From: JANQUM01 sp047630355
GTDB lineage: Bacteria; Bacteroidota; Bacteroidia; Cytophagales; Spirosomataceae
Assembly (NCBI GenBank): GCA_047630355.1
Contig: JBLHXN010000033.1
Span: forward strand, 1-30,263
Length of the DNA: 30,263 bases
Direction: 5' to 3'
The notes under the pieces are model-generated. The model did no database searches. It worked only from the letters and a program-made list of their open reading frames with translations, and had not been told where the DNA came from. Below, in pieces: positions 23,642-30,263 of this stretch. The translations under genes and the position numbers were made by a program. Positions within the stretch are counted from its first letter, which is position 1; each line of letters opens with the position of its first letter.

Positions 23642-24709
23642 ATGTCAAACGAAGTTATATTTTTTACCTGTTTCGCCCTTTTTGTAGTTTTTGTGATGCT
23701 ACTCGATTTAGGAGCATTTTCAAAAAATGCCTCACACGTAGTAAAATTCAAGGAAGCCGCCATTTGGAGTACCGTCTGGGTAGCTTTAGCGGTAGGATTT
23801 TATTTCTTTTTGCGTCAATACGGTTATTTCATTCACGATGTTAGTACGCCAGAAGCTTTAGAAGCCGTGCGTGCGAAATACTATGAAACACTAATGTTGC
23901 CGGATAATTACACGGCCGCCTTGCAAAAATTTGAGGCAAATATGGCACTCGAATATATTACAGGCTATTTAGTTGAGTACTCACTTTCTGTGGATAATAT
24001 TTTTGTCTTTATCTTGATATTTAACTCATTCGGAGTGCGAGAACGGCATTACAAAAAAGTACTTGTTTGGGGTATTTTGGGTTCTATCGTACTGCGGTTT
24101 ATATTCATCTTTTTAGGGGCGGCACTCATTCAGCAATTCGGATGGATATTGTACGTTTTCGGTGCCTTCTTAGCTTACACAGGATTAAAAATTCTTTTCA
24201 CCAAAGACGAAGAAGAAGAGATTGACACAAAAAATCATCCGGCAGTAAAGGTTACCTCTCGTTTCTTCAATGTTTACGAAAAGTACGTTGCCGATCATTT
24301 TTTCATAAAGAACAAGTACAAGAATAATAAGCTTTACGTCACGCCGCTTTTTGTGGTTATTATCGTAATTGCGTTTACAGATGTCATCTTTGCCGTTGAT
24401 TCTATTCCCGCTATTTTCTCAATTACTAAAGATCCGTACATTGTCTTCTTCTCGAACGTTTTTGCCATTATGGGGCTACGCTCAATGTTCTTCTTTCTGG
24501 TGAATATTATAGATATGTTCGTTTACCTCAAATACGGCTTAGGCGTTTTGCTAACGTTTATTGGCGTAAAAATGCTGGTTCATTCATGGCTCGAAGAGTT
24601 AGGATTTACCAACGTACATTCACTATTAATGATTGTCGGGATATTGGCAATCAGTGTAATTGCTTCGCTAATGTTTCCACCGAAAGCGGTTGAAGTAGTG
24701 AAATCATGA
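23642..24709 (+). CDS. TerC/Alx-family metal homeostasis membrane protein (355 aa)
   Basis: A membrane protein with about nine helices and the family's two acidic motifs: EYSLSVDNIFVFILIFNSFG (about 112-131) and DVIFAVDSIPAIF (about 244-256), both with VDNIF/VDSIP, typical of TerC/Alx proteins. The first conserved loop, FALFVVFVMLLDLGAF, is also present. Relatives (Alx, TerC, MeeF/MeeY) export manganese or help load exported metalloproteins, and some are linked to tellurite resistance; no ter operon is near, so metal export is likelier. The downstream anmK gene overlaps its end by 4 nt, giving coupled translation. Confidence 0.92.
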   Translation: MSNEVIFFTCFALFVVFVMLLDLGAFSKNASHVVKFKEAAIWSTVWVALAVGFYFFLRQYGYFIHDVSTPEALEAVRAKYYETLMLPDNYTAALQKFEANMALEYITGYLVEYSLSVDNIFVFILIFNSFGVRERHYKKVLVWGILGSIVLRFIFIFLGAALIQQFGWILYVFGAFLAYTGLKILFTKDEEEEIDTKNHPAVKVTSRFFNVYEKYVADHFFIKNKYKNNKLYVTPLFVVIIVIAFTDVIFAVDSIPAIFSITKDPYIVFFSNVFAIMGLRSMFFFLVNIIDMFVYLKYGLGVLLTFIGVKMLVHSWLEELGFTNVHSLLMIVGILAISVIASLMFPPKAVEVVKS

Positions 24710-25902
24710 ACCACAACATCCAGAAACTCGCCGAAATTGCCCAAAAACCAGAACGCTTGATTCTCGGGTTAATGTCGGGAACGTCGTTGGATGGACTAGA
24801 CATTGCTCTTTGTCGGTTTCGGGGAAGTGGCGGTGAAACACGGGTAGAAGTTACGGCATTTGAAACGATGCCTTTTGAGGAAGATTTCAAGGCCGAAATC
24901 AGAAAGATTTTTGCGAAACAAACCATTGAATTTGAACAGGTTTGTCTGCTCAATCCGTGGATTGGGATAAAGCACGGCGAACTGATAAACGAATGCCTGA
25001 AGAAGTGGCAAATCGAAGCCAGTGACATTGATTGCATTGCATCGCACGGACAAACGGTTTTTCACGCCCCGAAAATGCTACACGGAAAAGCGAAATTCCC
25101 GAACGGCACGCTTCAAATTGGCGATGGTGATCATATTGCCGTAAAAACGGGAATTATTACGTTGTCAGATTTCAGACAAAAGCATTGTGCAGCGGGCGGT
25201 GAAGGTGCTCCGTTGGCGGTTTATGGCGATTACCTCATTTTTTCTCAGGAAGGCGAAAATCGAATTTTGCTAAATATGGGCGGTATCGCCAATTTTACTC
25301 ACTTAGCGAAAAATCTGGACACCAACGAAGTCTTTGCCACCGATACCGGAACGGGAAATACTTTGCTTGACGCTTACGTAAAAAAGTACTTCAATTTACC
25401 TTACGATGCTGACGCCAAACTGGCAAAACAAGGCGAAGTAAATACTGAATTATTGACTGATTTAAAAGCAAATGATTTTTTCAAAAAGCCTTTCCCGAAA
25501 ACTACTGGCCCAGAGTTATTCAATTTAGAGTATTTTGAAAATGCCCAACAACGTAGCGAAACGAAAAACTTATCTCACTTCGATGTGTTGGCAACGCTTT
25601 GTCGATTCACCGCCGAAACGATTTCGGAGGCAATTTTATCATTCACAAATTCAGACGAAACCTATACCATTTACGGAAGCGGCGGCGGCGTACATAACCC
25701 GCTGATCATGGAATTCATCTCCGAGCTACTCCCCGATTTTGCATTAAAAACAACGGATGATTTAGGAATATCCAGCGATGCTAAAGAAGCCGTTCTGTTT
25801 GCGACCCTCGCCAACGAAGCCTTAGCGGGCGGAAATACTAATTTCGGCTCTCGCAAAGGTGTACCAAGCGTAAGTATGGGAAAGGTAAGTTTTGCGGGGT
25901 GA
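24706..25902 (+). CDS. anmK: Anhydro-N-acetylmuramic acid kinase
   Basis: The enzyme opens and phosphorylates 1,6-anhydro-N-acetylmuramic acid in cell wall recycling, giving N-acetylmuramate 6-phosphate. The N-terminal ATP-binding signature GLMSGTSLDGLDIA (21-34) is followed by IASHGQTVFHAP, LQIGDGDHIA, RQKHCAAGGEGAPLAVYGDY, LLNMGGIANFTHL and FATDTGTGNTLLDAY, all characteristic of AnmK. Length (398 aa) is usual. It shares ATGA with the end of the TerC-like gene. MurNAc-6-P etherase (murQ) is not in the window. The end lies 3 nt from the convergent hemN. Confidence 0.96.
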   Translation: MNHNIQKLAEIAQKPERLILGLMSGTSLDGLDIALCRFRGSGGETRVEVTAFETMPFEEDFKAEIRKIFAKQTIEFEQVCLLNPWIGIKHGELINECLKKWQIEASDIDCIASHGQTVFHAPKMLHGKAKFPNGTLQIGDGDHIAVKTGIITLSDFRQKHCAAGGEGAPLAVYGDYLIFSQEGENRILLNMGGIANFTHLAKNLDTNEVFATDTGTGNTLLDAYVKKYFNLPYDADAKLAKQGEVNTELLTDLKANDFFKKPFPKTTGPELFNLEYFENAQQRSETKNLSHFDVLATLCRFTAETISEAILSFTNSDETYTIYGSGGGVHNPLIMEFISELLPDFALKTTDDLGISSDAKEAVLFATLANEALAGGNTNFGSRKGVPSVSMGKVSFAG

Positions 25903-25905
25903 TTC

Positions 25906-27249
25906 TCAAACGGTCTTCGAGAACATATTTTCGCTTTTATTTCCGATTAAGCATTCATCGAAATACATGCAAATATTCCGTAAATAACTATGACCGAGTT
26001 CAGTGACTTCCAAGCTATTTTCTCCAAGTTTTATCAAGCCGTCAAGTTCTAATTCTTCTAATTGATTTTTGGTATATTCGCTTATTTTTCCGTTTTGCCA
26101 TTCAGCTTCGCCGTTACACATAATGTCGGCAATAATTTGACGAACAAAAAGCTCTTTTTCGGTTGATTTATGACCTTTCAGGATTGGTAAGTTTCCGCCG
26201 TTAATTAGCATTTGATACTCCTCCACGTTCTTCACGTTTTGAGCGTACATACTCCCAGCGTCACTAATTGCAGATGCACCTAGTCCAATAAGCGTATTAT
26301 TCTGAGTAGTGGTGTAACCCATAAAATTTCGACGCATATTACCTTCTTCAGCTACTTTGAATAGTGTGTCTTCGGGCAAGGCAAAGTGATCCATTCCAAG
26401 TTCTGAGTAGCCTGCTTGTTGAAGCATTTTCTTGCCAATTTCGTAGAAGCTATGTTTTTCGTGCCCGGTTGGTAAATTGGCTTCGTCGTAACCACGTTGA
26501 CCGTTTCCTTTTAGCCACGGCACGTGGGCGTAACTGTAAAAGGCAAGGCGGTCAGGAGCTAATTTCAACGTTTTTTCTATCGTACTTTTTACCGAATCAA
26601 ACGTTTGAAATGGCAAACCGAAAACCAAATCGTGATTAACAGAAGTATAACCAATTGAGCGTGCCGCTTGCGTAGCAGTTTCGACGGTTTCGAAAGATTG
26701 CTCCCGGTGAATGGCTCGTTGTACGTTAATATCATAATCCTGCACGCCAAAACTCACCCGACGAAAACCTACATCGTACAATGTTTTTAATTGAGCGTAG
26801 GTGGTATTAACGGGATTTCCTTCCCAGCTAAACTCGTGATCTTTTGCTACGGGAAAATACCGCATAATGCCATCAATGAGGTATTGGAGGTTTTCGTCGT
26901 CAAAGAAACTGGGTGATCCGCCGCCTAAATGAATTTCTTCGATTTCTGCGTCAGCGGGTAATATATTGGCATACATCTGCCACTCGTTCAACACGGAATT
27001 GATGTACGGGCGTTCGAGAGCGTGATTTTTTGTAATTCGTTTATGGCAAGCACAGAAAGTACAAAGGCTTTCGCAGAAAGGTAAATGAATATAAAGACTA
27101 ATTCCTTTTGAGTCAGTGGTTCGTTGTCGGATAGACGATTTCCAATCGTACAGCGTGAATTTTTCGGGTTTCCAATGCGGTACGGTTGGGTAAGAAGTGT
27201 AGCGTGGACCAGCTACATTATATTTTTCAATCAGGTCGGCAGTTATCAT
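25906..27249 (-). CDS. hemN: Oxygen-independent coproporphyrinogen III dehydrogenase (radical SAM)
   Basis: A radical SAM enzyme that makes protoporphyrinogen IX under low oxygen. The cluster motif is the true HemN form, C59xxxC63xxC66xC68 (PFCESLCTFCACHK). This separates it from HemW-like paralogues that lack the fourth Cys. IHLGGGSPSFF, GFRRVSFGVQDYD and HDLVFGLPFQT follow, and the C-terminal winged domain is full length (447 aa). Its position beside cbb3 oxidase assembly genes fits heme supply for microaerobic respiration. A palindrome at 27300-27311 lies 51 bp upstream and may bind a redox regulator. Confidence 0.95.
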   Translation of the reverse strand: MITADLIEKYNVAGPRYTSYPTVPHWKPEKFTLYDWKSSIRQRTTDSKGISLYIHLPFCESLCTFCACHKRITKNHALERPYINSVLNEWQMYANILPADAEIEEIHLGGGSPSFFDDENLQYLIDGIMRYFPVAKDHEFSWEGNPVNTTYAQLKTLYDVGFRRVSFGVQDYDINVQRAIHREQSFETVETATQAARSIGYTSVNHDLVFGLPFQTFDSVKSTIEKTLKLAPDRLAFYSYAHVPWLKGNGQRGYDEANLPTGHEKHSFYEIGKKMLQQAGYSELGMDHFALPEDTLFKVAEEGNMRRNFMGYTTTQNNTLIGLGASAISDAGSMYAQNVKNVEEYQMLINGGNLPILKGHKSTEKELFVRQIIADIMCNGEAEWQNGKISEYTKNQLEELELDGLIKLGENSLEVTELGHSYLRNICMYFDECLIGNKSENMFSKTV

Positions 27250-27299
27250 CTTGTCTTTGTGTTTTTTCCAAAATTACGAGCAGATAAGAAGGAAAAGTC

Positions 27300-27311
27300 T
27301 GACGACCGTCA
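27300..27311. promoter_or_regulatory. Palindrome upstream of hemN, possible operator
   Basis: TGACG-AC-CGTCA is a perfect inverted repeat with 5-bp arms 51-62 bp ahead of the hemN start codon and 20 nt after the stop of the tauE-like gene. TGAC....GTCA-type palindromes are typical of Crp/Fnr-type sites, and hemN is often under such control, but no experiment or second copy in this window backs it. Confidence 0.35.
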
Positions 27312-27330
27312 TATACAGCAATGACCTTAA

Positions 27331-28044
27331 TTACTTAGCAGAAGAGAATAACTGTTTGCAATGCGTGATAAAGTCAGAGCCTTTTTCTGCGTAAAGCGAA
27401 GGAATTTCGCCAGATAAGCCTCTAAAAATCAGCAACATTGCGATCGCGAGATACGAAGCCGGAACGATATATTTCAAGGAGAAAAAACGTTTGTTCTTTA
27501 CGAAACCAAAGCCCACGCTTGCCAGTAACATCAGCGGTAAAGTGCCTAAGCCAAATAAAAGCATATACATGCCGCCCTGCCAAACCTGCACTTGCATAAA
27601 TGCTCCCGCTAAAGCAGCGTAAACCATTCCGCAGGGAAGGAGACCATTTACTAAACCGAATGTGTAGTGAAAGATGAAGAAAGGGCGTTTGCCCGTTTTT
27701 CCAAACAGGGTAGAAACCCAGGTATTTAAACGAGAATTGAGGGAAACAAAGTGCAGGCTTTTGTTGAAAAGCCAATAGGTAATTAACCCAATGACAATTA
27801 GTATTCCAAAACCGATAGAAACCCATTTTTGGGAAACAAAAATAGCAACCTGTTCGCCCACAAAGCCAATCAAAATACCAAGTAATGCGTAAGTTGAAAT
27901 TCGACCTAAATTATATACCAATCTGCCCGTCAAAAAACGTGTTTTTGAACGGGTTTCTTTTGGCAACAATAGTGTCAAAGGCCCACACATACCAACGCAG
28001 TGCAAACTCCCGACAATGCCAAGGATGAAGGCGGTGTAAAGCAT
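27331..28044 (-). CDS. HCVGMCGP-type TauE/SafE-like membrane protein of the cbb3 oxidase cluster (237 aa)
   Basis: The protein has about six hydrophobic helices. It begins with GSLHCVGMCGPLTLLL (H15, C16, C20) and has a second conserved segment, HYTFGLVNGLLPCGMVYAAL. This subgroup, commonly annotated sulfite exporter TauE/SafE family, sits beside ccoG and fixH in many Bacteroidota and is thought to help metal or copper delivery to cbb3 oxidase; the cysteine/histidine motif fits that but no reaction is established. The gene is co-directional with fixH and ccoG, with a 271-nt gap that contains a repeat element. Confidence 0.85.
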   Translation of the reverse strand: MLYTAFILGIVGSLHCVGMCGPLTLLLPKETRSKTRFLTGRLVYNLGRISTYALLGILIGFVGEQVAIFVSQKWVSIGFGILIVIGLITYWLFNKSLHFVSLNSRLNTWVSTLFGKTGKRPFFIFHYTFGLVNGLLPCGMVYAALAGAFMQVQVWQGGMYMLLFGLGTLPLMLLASVGFGFVKNKRFFSLKYIVPASYLAIAMLLIFRGLSGEIPSLYAEKGSDFITHCKQLFSSAK

Positions 28045-28068
28045 TTTGATGAGAATAGAGATATAAAA

Positions 28069-28292
28069 TGTCAGTTCGAGCGGAGTCGAGATGCTACCAT
28101 TGACGTATTTTGTAATAAGTTAATTATGAGAAAATTACTGTCCGCCTGAGGCTCTCGAAGGCCACCCCAATTTTGGCGATAACCCCATACTTCGTGGGCT
28201 TCGAGAGTTCGGGCAACGTTTGCTCAGCCTGACACACTCGACGTCAACTCTTTCGTTAGTTTTGAAACCGAAACACCTTTCTCGAACTGACA
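28069..28292. repeat. 224-bp intergenic element with 12-bp terminal inverted repeats
   Basis: TGTCAGTTCGAG (28069-28080) and CTCGAACTGACA (28281-28292) are perfect inverted repeats bounding a non-coding 224-bp stretch. An inner 9-bp inverted repeat, CTCTCGAAG and CTTCGAGAG, lies inside at about 28152-28160 and 28198-28206. GTTCGAG-type palindromes resemble dispersed REP- or MITE-like repeats of Bacteroidota as I remember them. I see no target site duplication. It fills most of the gap between fixH and the tauE-like gene. Confidence 0.65.
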
Positions 28293-28315
28293 AGAACAAT
28301 TATTTTAATCCAATT

Positions 28316-28753
28316 TCAAACCTGCACTTTTTGCTCAGTGTAATAGTTCTTCCCGTTTTTTTGCCATTGTACTTTTATTAGCCACAGACCTTTTGCAAGA
28401 GATTTTGTGGGAAATTCCTGAACGCCCGCAACGGAAAGTTTTACCGGAAAATCTCGGTCTAATTCAGGATTTGACGGGCGATAAAAAGTTACTTTCCCTT
28501 CCGCTCCGGCTGACTCTTTCGTCAAATCAATTCGAAGTGTATTTGTTTTGTCATTTAACTCTACCGTTACCGGATTTTCGAGTTGACGAGTGTTTGAAAT
28601 ATTATCGATACGATCTTGGTACTGAATTTCCTGTTTGTAGTAATCTTCGCTTACCAAGAAGATACCGTTTTGTTTCACACAGGAAATCACGAGTATGACC
28701 ATAAAGATCACAAACGAACTGTACGCGATGGCTATTTTGTTTCCCCAATTCAT
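28316..28753 (-). CDS. fixH: FixH-family protein (cbb3 oxidase assembly, 145 aa)
   Basis: A single-span membrane protein with an N-terminal helix (about 8-26, IAIAYSSFVIFMVILVISC) after MNWGNK. A periplasmic domain follows with the FixH pattern: VSEDYYKQEIQYQDRID near the membrane, then a beta domain containing VTFYRPSNPELDRDFPVKL and LAKGLWLIKVQW. FixH with CcoG supports assembly or copper loading of cbb3 cytochrome oxidase. It lies 58 nt downstream of ccoG in the same direction. A run of 7-bp degenerate repeats occupies part of that gap. Confidence 0.9.
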   Translation of the reverse strand: MNWGNKIAIAYSSFVIFMVILVISCVKQNGIFLVSEDYYKQEIQYQDRIDNISNTRQLENPVTVELNDKTNTLRIDLTKESAGAEGKVTFYRPSNPELDRDFPVKLSVAGVQEFPTKSLAKGLWLIKVQWQKNGKNYYTEQKVQV

Positions 28754-28766
28754 ATTTTTTTGGTTT

Positions 28767-28787
28767 GCAGCTATTGGCTTTTAGCCT
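28767..28787. repeat. Short heptamer-like repeat between ccoG and fixH
   Basis: On the minus strand the gap reads as three degenerate 7-bp units of the AGCYAAW type (GGCTAAA, AGCCAAT, AGCTGCA). Such heptamer runs are scattered in Bacteroidota genomes in my recollection. Function is not apparent. Confidence 0.4.
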
Positions 28788-28811
28788 TCAACTTTGTGAA
28801 TGATTATAAAC

Positions 28812-30263
28812 TCAATTCGGCCCCAGAAAGGAAGTTGCGATGGTTTCCAGTACTTCGTCGCCTTCTTTTACCTCCAGCACAACGTCCGTTTTACGACCAG
28901 TTAGGTTTTCAGGAATTGTTTCGATGAAGAAAACAATGTCTTCGCGTCCGCTTGGTGCAATATCAACGGTTCTTGGTTTTCCCACAAAACGCACGGTAAA
29001 TCGTTCGTCTTTGGCAGTTACACTAATCGTTTTCGTTTCATTGGTTTTATTAATTAATTGGGCGTTGTACAAATTGGTAATCTTGTCGTCGTTCTCTTGA
29101 TACAATTGCCCGGGAACCCGCATGACGGTAGTTTCTATCGCAGACCGATTTATCAACAGAACTGCCTCCAAAGCAATGAGAACCACCAAAACGAATGAGT
29201 ACGCCATGGAACGTTTCGATATCTTGAACGGCTCATTTTTCTCTACCGACTCTACCGAAGCGTACCTAATCAACCCTTTTGGCTTATCAATTTTTACCAT
29301 CACATCATCGCACGCATCAATGCAAGCAGTGCAGTTTACACATTCCATCTGGATTCCGTTACGGATGTCAATTCCCGTTGGACAAACCTGCACGCACAGG
29401 TTGCAGTCGATGCAATCGCCTTTCGGGGCTTCTGGAACAAGTATATCGTTCGCAGATTGGGCGAATGATGATTCGCCCCTACCCGCTGCGTTCTTTTTCA
29501 AACGACCTCTTGGCTCGCCACGGATAAAATCATATATAACCGTCATGGTGTCACGGTTCACCAAAACTCCTTGTAAACGACCGTAAGGGCAAATGGCGAC
29601 GCAAACCTGCTCACGGAGTTTTGCAAAAACGTAGTAAAAAACTACCGTAAATGCCACCAAGGAAGTAAACCCGCTCAGGTTATTCATTGGAGACTGCGTA
29701 ATAAGTTCTTGTACTCCTTCGATGCCGATTAAATACGCCATCGTGATGTGGGCGATAAAAACCGAAAACACGACGAAAATCAGGTGCTTTAGTCCTTTAC
29801 GCCAGACTTTGTTAAAATCCCACGGTGCTTCGTCAAATTTCTTTTGCTGACGGGCATCACCTTCGAGCCAATATTCGATTGGTCGGAAAACCATTTCCAT
29901 AAAAACCGTTTGCGGGCAAAGCCACCCGCACCAAATTCTACCGTAGGTTACGGTAAAAAGAGCTATGAATATCACGAAAATGAGCATTCCGATTCCGAAC
30001 AATACAAAGTCCTGCGGTAAAAATATTTGTCCGAAGATGATAAATTTCCGGTCAAAAAAATTCATCATTAATAGCGGCTGCCCACCAATTTTGATAAAAG
30101 GTCCGCTGATAAAAATAGTCAAGAACCCAATAGTTGCCCAAACTCGTTTGTTGAAGAAATTACCTTTCGGCTTTTTTGGGTACAGCCAAATACGTTTACC
30201 GTTTTCATCTACCGTGGCAATACTATCGCGGTATGCTTCCTCATCAATAAATTCTTCTGCTAC
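28812..30263 (-). CDS. ccoG: Cytochrome c oxidase accessory protein CcoG (N-terminus beyond window)
   Basis: The 483 visible residues lack only the extreme N-terminus; the ENGKRIWLYPKKPKG segment shows the usual start region. Several membrane helices are present. The CxxxC of RIWCGWLCPQ (visible C112, C116) and a second pair in AICPYGR are followed by two ferredoxin-type [4Fe-4S] motifs, CIDCNLCVQVCP (C284, C287, C290, C294) and CVNCTACIDAC (C308-C318). CcoG (RdxA/FixG) is needed for cbb3 oxidase assembly, with reported roles in copper reduction. A C-terminal Ig-like domain ends the protein. Between RGEPRGRLKKN and the first ferredoxin motif sits an extra segment of about 20 residues (AAGRGESSFAQS and onward). 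It holds the palindrome at 29459-29478, an apparent in-frame insertion. Confidence 0.95.
   Translation of the reverse strand, partial: VAEEFIDEEAYRDSIATVDENGKRIWLYPKKPKGNFFNKRVWATIGFLTIFISGPFIKIGGQPLLMMNFFDRKFIIFGQIFLPQDFVLFGIGMLIFVIFIALFTVTYGRIWCGWLCPQTVFMEMVFRPIEYWLEGDARQQKKFDEAPWDFNKVWRKGLKHLIFVVFSVFIAHITMAYLIGIEGVQELITQSPMNNLSGFTSLVAFTVVFYYVFAKLREQVCVAICPYGRLQGVLVNRDTMTVIYDFIRGEPRGRLKKNAAGRGESSFAQSANDILVPEAPKGDCIDCNLCVQVCPTGIDIRNGIQMECVNCTACIDACDDVMVKIDKPKGLIRYASVESVEKNEPFKISKRSMAYSFVLVVLIALEAVLLINRSAIETTVMRVPGQLYQENDDKITNLYNAQLINKTNETKTISVTAKDERFTVRFVGKPRTVDIAPSGREDIVFFIETIPENLTGRKTDVVLEVKEGDEVLETIATSFLGPN
29459..29478. repeat. Palindromic repeat inside the ccoG coding sequence
   Basis: GGGCGAAT, four bases, then ATTCGCCC form a 20-bp hairpin within ccoG, with CTACCC following. 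GTAGGGGCGAAT...ATTCGCCC sequences are, as I recall, dispersed palindromic repeats in several phyla. In this reading frame it encodes part of the extra peptide GRGESSFAQS. Confidence 0.7.

Overview
The window looks like chromosomal DNA of a Bacteroidota bacterium, most likely order Cytophagales. The pointers are a giant secreted protein with a type IX secretion (T9SS) C-terminal domain, TPR-transmembrane-coiled coil-LuxR-type regulators, a stand-alone LytTR protein, DUF983, FtsX-type permeases of the Bacteroidetes kind, and a CcoG/FixH/TauE-like set for cbb3 oxidase. I see no rRNA, tRNA, CRISPR array or intact insertion sequence. Genus-level assignment is not possible by eye.

Region 1 (1-9.4 kb, all minus strand) is the most unusual part. 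Two copies of a cassette, each a small charged coiled-coil protein (52 or 53 aa) followed by a TPR/LuxR-type membrane regulator, flank a LytTR gene and a 2027-residue secreted multidomain protein. One regulator copy is cut by the left window edge. Three promoter regions, ahead of both small-protein genes and of the LytTR gene, carry the same two-copy direct repeat (TTGTCYAC-like, 11-bp period) 66-75 bp upstream of the start codon. A 29-codon remnant of a second LytTR gene sits between the LytTR gene and the giant gene. This looks like an undescribed, self-duplicated signalling and surface-protein locus.

Region 2 (9.4-13.5 kb) is a decaying accessory patch. It has an FtsX-like ABC permease pseudogene that has lost most of both extracytoplasmic domains, a BrnT/BrnA-like toxin-antitoxin pair with a palindromic operator candidate, a predicted S1/P1 nuclease or phospholipase C-like enzyme, and a small protein of unsure function. 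It ends with a second toxin-antitoxin locus whose Txe/YoeB toxin is frameshifted and has no start codon.

Region 3 (13.5-27.3 kb) is housekeeping and metabolism: RpiB, a LOG-family nucleotide phosphoribohydrolase, a TauE/SafE transporter, a DUF983 protein, MazG, a cupin-AraC regulator, an acyl-CoA dehydrogenase, an M19 dipeptidase lipoprotein, phenylalanine 4-hydroxylase, a trypsin-like protease, CoaD, a TerC/Alx protein overlapping AnmK by 4 nt, and HemN. Hairpin terminators separate several of the units.

Region 4 (27.3-30.26 kb, minus strand) is a cbb3 oxidase maturation cluster, ccoG-fixH-tauE-like, next to hemN. Palindromic repeats have entered it twice: one lies in frame inside ccoG and a 224-bp element with 12-bp terminal inverted repeats lies between fixH and the tauE-like gene.
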